From Berberis thunbergii (Eukaryota > Streptophyta > Magnoliopsida > Ranunculales > Berberidaceae): 64,000 bases of DNA. Each line of letters starts with the position of its first letter. The first letter of the stretch is position 1. This document shows positions 57,928 to 64,000 of this stretch, piece by piece. Under the pieces are notes generated by a model. That model ran no database searches, was not told where the DNA came from, and saw only the letters and a list, made by a program, of their open reading frames with translations. The position numbers were made by a program, and so were the translations under genes. The DNA lies in contig QNQO01007578.1 of the NCBI GenBank assembly GCA_003290165.1, positions 1 through 64,000 of the forward strand, read 5' to 3'.

Positions 57928-58164
57928 TGTGAGACCATGGAGTGGGCGAACCTGAGGGTGAGGGTGAGGGTTGGAGCCCAATAGGCCCGATAGAGGTTGG
58001 ACGAGTTACAAATTGGTACATAGACTCACACCGCCTGGGTGTGGAAGGGAGATGAGCTATATATGTGCGATGTTGGATCCTCATAATAAGAGGCATTTTA
58101 AAGCCGTGCGGGCTGGTTTGGCACAAAGCGGATAATATCTTACTGTGCGAATCAGATCGTTACA
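57928..58164 (+). repeat. 3' LTR of the TRIM
   Basis: 237 bp, the same length as the 5' LTR, directly preceded by the purine tract. Confidence 0.9.
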
Positions 58165-58169
58165 GTATG

Positions 58170-60280
58170 TCTAATTTTCGAATTAGTTTCGGGGGATATG
58201 TCAAAAAAACCCTTGAAACTTTGCTTTAGTATCATATTTTTCATCCTAAGGTGAAATTATAGTCTACCTTAGTATGTGTTGATGAATTTGGAAAAAAAAA
58301 ATTAATCTAATAATAGCTAAATAGTGCTATCAACTCATGATGGCAACCTCAAAACACTAACTCTCACAGTTAACTTTTACTTGCATTTTTATTTCATGCA
58401 CTTTCATTTATTTTATCTATTCTAAACAACTTCTTCATTTTACTAGGTTAAGTATCTCAAGTGATTTTAGAATTACTTTTTCAACTTCTTTTAAGCCCTT
58501 ATTGTGTGATTCGACTCGTACTTCTTTATTTCTAACTTAATAGACGACCGTGTACTTGCTGCAAGATTTGAAATCTATTAAGAAGGAATTGCCATCTTCA
58601 TAGATTGTCTTGATGTTTTTAAAGTATTCCAAGGTATTATGGATCATCTTAGTTGGTCATAGTCGCTTTTTACGAGTCAGATTTGCTAAACAGTTTTAGT
58701 TTCATAGAACTGCATACTCATTATCTAAAGAGTAACATGCATAGATGATATTATTCACTTCTCACGAAATGTTCAAATGGAATTTATTGATTCGGATTTC
58801 ATGATATTCCAACTCAGAAAGCCTAAAAGAGCAGCACCTTTAAATCATGGTGTTCTACACAATCTCCTCTAGTTAGTCCTCCAAGGTTTTAGAGTTTAGA
58901 ATACATTTTACAAGTCAACATGTGTATAAGTATGTCAATCTCTAACTACGTTAATCATAATGTAAATTAATATGATTTCACAATATGGTTGTAAAGTCAC
59001 CATGAAAATATCTTTAAAATACACAACACGGTAAACCACCATTATAGATAAAGATATCTGAAATTGTAAACGTAGTTGTAAAACTCTAAATCATGTGGAT
59101 CTTTAAATATAACCCTTTCCAAACTTTTCAAATGTTACCATGGGGTTGTATCCTTGCATCGAAAACTGCTCCCAACCCAATTTGACAACAACAACTACCA
59201 TCCAAGGTAACAAAGATACATAGTGCAAACAAAACTAAACTTCAATCCTTGGAACAAAGTTTGTTTAGGCGAATGGATTCCATAACAATTAATTTAACAG
59301 ACACATTGAAACGACAAGGCAATAACATACACTTCCTTGAATAGTCCAACTTGTACAAAACAAAGAAAGTGTCTCATTCATATATTTTGTTTGGCTCGTC
59401 AAAAGCAATATTTCAATAATTTCATACATACATATCCTCATTTATTACTTTTAGACTTATATAACCTTCATAAACATGGCTGCTACTCCATTTTTATGTT
59501 TATTACATGACAGGAAAAGATTCTCAAACTCAATTGAAGGATTTTCCCAATCAACGAGCGTATAACTAATACATGAGAACAATGAGGATATAACTTAATC
59601 TATAACCATGAATAAGAGTCAAAATAAAATGCACAGAATCATCCTCTCTAATTAACGCATAAAAAAACAGTGTGTCAATAAGCTTATAGAGCACAACTTT
59701 TCCTAATATTTTCACATCAAAATAATGTTTGGCAACCTATCATTGGATCCCTTTGGAGCAAGGAATAGTCCATTGCTAAAGTTAGTGTCATAACTCAACT
59801 TCACTTCTAGTGTGTGCATAACATTTGTAGGAAGTGAAGCATATAGATCAAAGAATATTATTGTTACCAACAGTTGGATCAATTTCTAAAAGAAGCCTAA
59901 GTTCCTGACTCAGAAAATTTTATGCTCACGAAATGCATTGAGTTCAGAATATTAAATGTTCATCGCTAATCTATATATACCCAACTATATACGATTCACT
60001 TATTTAACAATTAATCAAATCTTGTGCGTGATCAAATGTGTGCATTCTTGTATTACAAATATATGCAAACTTTGTTTAGCAAACTCAGTATTTGTAAACA
60101 TGGCAGAAAGAACACGTCTTAAAATTGTTAGACCTGATTATAATGAGCAGCAACTAAAATGTCACAGTAAGACATTCCAAAAAACTCATATATTGACCAT
60201 GTTTGCTAGTATAATGTATTGGATGTTTTACTCGAGCAAATTCAAATATGCAAATATAAAACATAAATTCCACCCAAACA
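58170..60280. other. AT-rich spacer, nothing recognised
   Basis: A 118-residue frame at 59956-60312 has no recognisable domain. No paired repeats or RNA genes were noticed. Confidence 0.45.
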
Positions 60281-60469
60281 CTAAGCATACGAACAATAGT
60301 AAATGCAAATAAGCATACTAATGTAAGCAAACATTCTTTGAAAAAACAAAGGAAATCTATGAAGTAAATTCATCCTTAACATGCCTGTTTGTTGTAACTT
60401 CTGTATAAGATTCAACTGCTGTAAACAATTCAAATATATAGTTAGGAACGAATGTATACCAATTTGTTC

Positions 60470-61160
60470 TTGGGTTGAGTCGCGGACTAGGTCGCTCTCT
60501 TTAAGACGTTTCGCGGCTCTGCCCAAAATTGTGCAAGCAGTTTCGTAGCCCCGCCGTCCCCAGGATAAAACAGCCCAGAATCTTCTCTTTCTCGTTCAAA
60601 AATTGCACAGTATATATATGAACGAAATACAAATCACCCTTAATCTCCTTATTTGCTCGGAATCACAAATACCATTGAAAGAAATCAGCAAGAAGCAGAA
60701 ATTTAATAGACGAAACTGATTGTTGTAAACACGAAGGCCGTTTGCAATCTGTTTCTGATTTGAAAGAAATCAGCAAGAAGTAGAAATTTAATAGACGAAA
60801 AGTGATTGTTGTAAACACGAAGACTGTTTGCAATATACTCTGAAAGAACACTCTGTTTCTGATTTCGAAAGAAAACTCTCTTTCTTATTTTTCTCTCATT
60901 TTTTAAAACTCTAAAACTAGATGGTATTTATAGATTGAAAAAACGTACAAACGAAAAATAGACTCGATTCATTTGCATCAATCGCGTGGAGAATAAAATC
61001 AAATCGTGGAGAGAAAATCTCGCCGCGACTTATGCCATACTTGATTTAGAGAGACTGTCCAGATACATCGTATCTTGATTCAGTTCTCTTCAGAAGTTCA
61101 AGAGTTTATTTTTTCGTTTAAATAAATTTTAAGTAAAAAGATGTTTTGCCCTCTAAATGA
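60470..61160 (-). repeat. probable LTR/leader relic on the - strand
   Basis: On the - strand a TATA motif (TCTATAAATACC, about 60934-60923) is followed by an AG-rich leader, a duplicated 85-bp segment and then a GC-richer block. That block, at about 60575-60475, reads TTTATCCTGGGGACGGCGGG...GCAGAGCCGCGAAACGTC and stands out from its surroundings. Layout and composition suggest the R-U5 and leader of a retroelement, but no partner LTR, primer site or pol is seen. It could instead be the promoter and leader of a degraded gene. Confidence 0.3.
60677..60845 (-). repeat. tandem duplication, 85-bp unit
   Basis: GAAAGAAATCAGCAAGAAG, AGAAATTTAATAGACGAA, TTGTTGTAAACACGAAG and TTTGCAAT recur with offset 85 (start at 60677 and 60762). 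It lies within the leader-like region. Confidence 0.9.
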
Positions 61161-61900
61161 CCCAACCCAACCCGACCCGACCGGACAGACGGCGGGTGCG
61201 AGAGTCTATCTCTCCCCTCCTCATAAAAGAGTGGTACCCCCAAGGGGTCCAAACCCAAGTCCTAACTATCTTCTTATATACTCTACCTCAAAGAGATATA
61301 TAGTAGATATGAGACTATAAAATAGAGAGTGATTCAAAGATCAAAATAGGAGAGAGAGGTCCAGGGTTCAAAACCAGGTAAACACACATTTGTTTTTATT
61401 TTTAAAAAGCCAAATTTGCAACACATAAATAGGCTCTTTTAAATAATTTTGTAAAAAAAATAATGGATAAAACTCTTTGTAGTTTGAACTATTTGTGAAT
61501 GCAACTTTAGTGAAAAATAAACTCATCCATTCTAAATCAACGAATGCAATCTTTATACACGATTCATCTTCTTCAAGTTTTCCACCTCACCCGAATAGCC
61601 CTCCATTGCAAAATATGATAGTTGAATTGTATTGATTTGTTAAAAGTATGTTGGTTTCTTCTTTTGATAGACCAAAAATAAAAGGAAATATGATTGAGGA
61701 TACATAATATTTCATCAAACCTAGGTTGTTAAAAGAAATTGATATGAGTACTATTCCAATGGGGAGTTTTGGTTTGCATTGGACTTTTGTTCCTCCATGA
61801 AGAACAATAGTTTAATTTGTTAGTCTTCTATTGAAAAGAGATTTTTAATATGTGTTCTTCAGAATTGTTTTAAATGGCTTATTAATATATCTCCTTAAGA
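61161..61900. other. spacer, nothing recognised
   Basis: 61160-61215 has CCCAACCCAACCCGACC repeats. No gene is supported. Confidence 0.4.
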
Positions 61901-62239
61901 GCATCTCCAGTGGTCTTCTTCCACTCGGTTACAGCTGAGATTGACAGACATATGTACCATGGTTTCTTGTTTTTCTGTCCTTAATAGCATCTTCAGTGGC
62001 TTATTAATCTAACTCCTTAGAGTAATTCTAGCTGGCCTGGGAAACCAGCGAGGCTGCTGCCTGGGAGGGGGTGAATTTACACTTTTGCCCCCTCCTTTTT
62101 AAACACTTTTTCTAAAAGTTGTTAAAGAGGGGGGGGGGGGCAGTAGTGTAACTTCGCCCCCCCCCCCCAGGCAGTCAACCAGGCTGGATTTCCCAGGCCA
62201 TTTAGAATTTTCCAACTCCTTAAGAGCATCTCCAGTGGT
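61898..62239. repeat. three AGCATCT(C/T)CAGTGG words, MITE-end-like
   Basis: AGCATCTCCAGTGG occurs at about 61900 and 62226, with AGCATCTTCAGTGG at about 61987. GAGCATCTCCA(A/G)TGG is a common terminal motif of small plant DNA elements. The copies here share orientation, so no single element with inverted ends can be drawn. Confidence 0.35.
62020..62213. mobile_element. Mutator-like MITE, 194 bp, perfect 9-bp duplication
   Basis: The ends GAGTAATTCTAGCTGGCCTG and (reverse complement) GGAAAATTCTAAATGGCCTG match, continuing through GGAAA-CCAG and a CTGCCTGGG-GGGGG stretch on each side. AACTCCTTA flanks both sides (62011-62019 and 62214-62222). G- and C-homopolymer runs occupy the hairpin. Its ends share AATTCTA-ATGGC with the MITE at 47755 and the larger element at 62283. 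Confidence 0.9.
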
Positions 62240-62451
62240 TAATAAAAAACAAAATATAATAAAAAGTTGTGAGGTTTGGTTTGAGTAATTCTACACAGCC
62301 CGTGGTTGTGGCCTGCTCTTGGTCTGGACCCTCCCAAGCACGTGTCAGAGGGAGGGTGTTTGCCACGTGAACCAACTTTTGTACCTCAAGAACTCGCCTC
62401 CTCCTCTCATGCGACTCCTCTCCTGCGCCTCTTCCTCTCGTGCGCCTCCTC

Positions 62452-62790
62452 CCCAGGTCTAGGATCTGGCTGGGTTCTTATTCAACACCTATTGCTGCTG
62501 CTAGAGCCTATGATACTGCTGTGTTCTACCTCAGAGGTCCTTCTGCAAGACTCAATTTTCCAGAATATTTGGTGCAAGAAAGAAGAGACCCACTACGTGA
62601 CTTGTCTGCAGAGTCCATACGGAAAAAAGCTACTAAGCATGGTGCTAGAGTTGATGCAATTGAGACTGGCCATCAACATCTTCCTCATCCTTCTCCTTCT
62701 CCTTCTCCTTCTCCACCCACATCTTGCAGGCCTTCTAAGAAGCCAGACTTGAATCAGGAACCCTCTCTTGATAGCTCAGATGAAGATTGA
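62452..62790 (+). pseudogene. AP2/ERF transcription factor, 5'-truncated, captured
   Basis: The frame carries the second half of an AP2 DNA-binding domain: [19 protein letters not shown], then [19 protein letters not shown]. The first half of the domain (the YRGVR...WG-W strands that contact DNA) is missing. The frame continues with [20 protein letters not shown], a Ser-Pro repeat ([10 protein letters not shown]), a KKPDLNQEP segment matching the DLNxxP repression motif, and an acidic end SSDED. The WLGSYSTP wording recalls the small ERF008-ERF011-type repressors. The product would not bind DNA normally. The downstream 62791-62960 looks like the original 3'UTR. Confidence 0.8.
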
Positions 62791-62979
62791 GTTCAATCAG
62801 GTTCAGAGTTAGATGAGATGAAAATCAACAAAACACAAGATTCTCTTCTCTTTTTTCTCTCTCTTTTTATTTGTAACAAGCCCTCTTTAGTTAAGGTGAT
62901 TTCTCATAATGGGTTTTGTATAATTTTGCTATTTTAATAGAAAATTTGTGAGATAGTGTTTGATTTGGCAAATCCAGTG

Positions 62980-63472
62980 TTCAATTTTGGGTTTTGTTCA
63001 ATTTTGTTGTAACAAGCAACAAATAAAGAAAGGGAGAAGAGAAAAGAGAAGAGAATCGTAGGGGAATTCAACCAACAAGTTCTTCAAATAAAGCAAAAAT
63101 TACCCAGAAATAAATTAGAAAAAAAACCTTCAATGTGTAGCTTGATAGTATTCCCATCGGATCCAGTCCCATTTTCAGCAAAAAAAACCTATCACAAAAA
63201 GCCCTAACTTGAACTCAAATCAACCATCAAACCCAAACTTTCTCACAAAATGAACACAAAACCACTCACGAAATTGATCCCCATTGTGCTGATATAGCTC
63301 TCAACATAGAATCATCTTGCAATTTCACCAAAAACCCATAAAAATTACAACAACCCATCATCAAACCCTTACCAAAGGTACTACATCAAAGACTATTGGC
63401 TAGAAAGGATCATTTCCCAATCGACTTGAAAAGAAGGATACTTGTGCAACTCAAGATTATCTGAATCACCCC
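62980..63472. other. interior of the ERF-carrying element, no gene assigned
   Basis: AA/CC-rich text with CAAACCC and ACAAAACC words. A leader or intron of the captured gene is possible but cannot be shown. Confidence 0.35.
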
Positions 63473-63700
63473 ATGGCTCCTCTGTTGAACCCATGGATTT
63501 ATTCAGGGGAAGACCATGTAGTTTATTCAGGGGAATTCAACCAACAAGTTCAATCAGGAGCAGAGTCGAGTTTGAGCGGAAGAGGAGGACGAACAGAGTC
63601 GAAGAGGAGGAGAGGCTCTGATGTTGAGCCCTTGCAATTCGCAGACCCTGTTGAATTGTACCTCACGTGCAAAACACCCTCCTTTTTGACACGTGTCTGA
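63473..63700 (+). pseudogene. short frame, possibly a second captured fragment
   Basis: The frame reads MAPLLNPWIYSGEDHVVYSG, then EFNQQVQSGAESSLSGRGGR and TESKRRRGSDVEP. It includes an ATG in reasonable context and a nuclear-localisation-like KRRR. The last 15 residues run into the right terminal repeat of the element. The phrase GGGGAATTCAACCAACAAGTTC at 63530 also occurs at 63062, so it is repeated inside the element. The family is unknown. Confidence 0.25.
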
Positions 63701-63755
63701 AAGGGTCCGAACCAGGAGCGGACTACAGGAGCGAGCCATATAGAATTGTTGGTTT

Positions 63756-64000
63756 AGAAGTATGGCTATAATTTGGAAGTCCCAGTAATCAAGATTGCAG
63801 GATTCAGAAGTCATTAAAAAAAAGAAAAAAAAAGAAGCCGATGTGACCTTTTAAGGGTCAAATTTTAAATGTCATTTGTCATTCTTTCGTACACACGTCA
63901 ACTTTCGTCAATTTTGAACTTCCTTCTACCACTCTTCTACTTGCGAATGTTTGGGGAAAAGAAAGTTTTTTAATTTCGAAGTCGAGATAGAATAACACTT
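63756..64000. other. right-edge sequence, nothing recognised
   Basis: AT-rich, with two AAAGAAAAAAAAAG-type runs. No feature is supported before the window ends. Confidence 0.4.

Larger units (their letters stand above)
57597..58164 (+). mobile_element. complete TRIM retrotransposon, 568 bp
   Basis: Two 237-bp LTRs (57597-57833 and 57928-58164) begin TGTGAGACC and end GTTACA. Between them are only 94 bases. The primer site TGGTATTAGAGCC at 57837-57849 fits initiator tRNA-Met with one mismatch. A purine-rich tract CTAAGGGGGTGGA precedes the second LTR. The 5-bp duplication GTATG flanks the element (57592-57596 and 58165-58169). It has no coding capacity and depends on other retroelements. The LTRs differ at many sites, so the insertion is not recent. 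Confidence 0.95.
62283..63748. mobile_element. Mutator-like element carrying an AP2/ERF gene fragment
   Basis: The left terminal repeat (62283 to about 62376) contains AATTCTACACAG, GCCTGCTCTTGGTCTGGACCC, CACGTGTCAGAGGGAGGGTGTTTG and CACGTGA. The inverse of the right one (about 63655-63748) contains AATTCTATATGG, GTCCGCTCCTGGTTCGGACCC, CACGTGTCAAAAAGGAGGGTGTTTTG and CACGTGAG. The repeats are about 90 bp, long as in Mutator-type elements. TTGGTTT directly abuts both ends (62276-62282 and 63749-63755), a possible partial target duplication. There is no transposase. The cargo is a host transcription-factor fragment, so Pack-MULE is the best reading. Confidence 0.75.

Noticed and set aside
59956..60312. 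118-residue frame
   Set aside because: Lys/Asn/Ile-rich composition expected of AT-rich DNA, with no motif, no splice context and no repeat partner.
62276..63757. Perfect 9-bp duplication for the ERF-carrying element
   Set aside because: Only TTGGTTT is shared directly at both ends. Extending to nine bases gives mismatches, so it is reported as possible and partial.

Overview
This window is AT-rich nuclear DNA from a eudicot plant. The evidence is one long intron-containing host gene with GT-AG introns, set among plant-type transposable elements (Athila-like and Tat-like Ty3/gypsy remnants, a TRIM, CACTA, hAT, PIF/Harbinger and Mutator-type elements, tRNA-derived SINEs, Helitron-like repeats). 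The species cannot be named from the sequence.

The one clearly intact gene is a full-size ABCG (pleiotropic drug resistance, PDR) transporter on the + strand. I reconstructed 22 coding exons from 27899 to 37110. All junctions keep phase, and the predicted protein has 1502 residues in the order NBD1-TMD1-NBD2-TMD2. It looks closest to the ABCG29 (PDR1) clade, with the ABCG35/36 clade as its neighbour. Two candidate 5'UTR introns, a TATA-like stretch and two W-box motifs lie just upstream.

Layout: 1-5000 holds the 3' half of a decayed Athila-like retroelement and its 3' LTR. 5.5-11.5 kb holds a hAT-like relic, an F-box pseudogene, copia/TRIM-type LTR fragments and a 2.56-kb CACTA element with matching 3-bp target duplications. 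12.4-14.3 kb has a broken glycine-rich protein sequence carrying a SINE. 15.7-21.7 kb has a Tourist-like MITE, a ~178-bp satellite split by a hAT-like element, and a 1.07-kb tandem duplication that copied a SINE. 23.2-27.1 kb has Tat-type LTRs, one of them lying inside an (AAT)n microsatellite, and a long inverted repeat. 27.1-37.4 kb is the transporter gene. 37.5-43.6 and 49.2-52.1 kb are arrays of a Helitron-like repeat with head-to-tail TC...CTRR junctions. 43.9-49.1 kb is a cluster of Mutator, Harbinger and hAT elements, one carrying a RING-H2-like membrane exon. 52.5-58.2 kb has a foldback element, a second Athila-type LTR, a DUF4283/zinc-knuckle ORF remnant, two inverted hAT MITEs and a complete TRIM. 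60.3-61.1 kb is probably an LTR relic. 62.0-63.75 kb has a Mutator MITE beside a larger element carrying a truncated AP2/ERF gene.

No previously undescribed enzymatic system is evident. The most unusual content is gene-fragment capture by Mutator-type elements, the Helitron-like arrays and well-preserved insertion footprints. Positions were read by eye. Element boundaries without target-site duplications are approximate.
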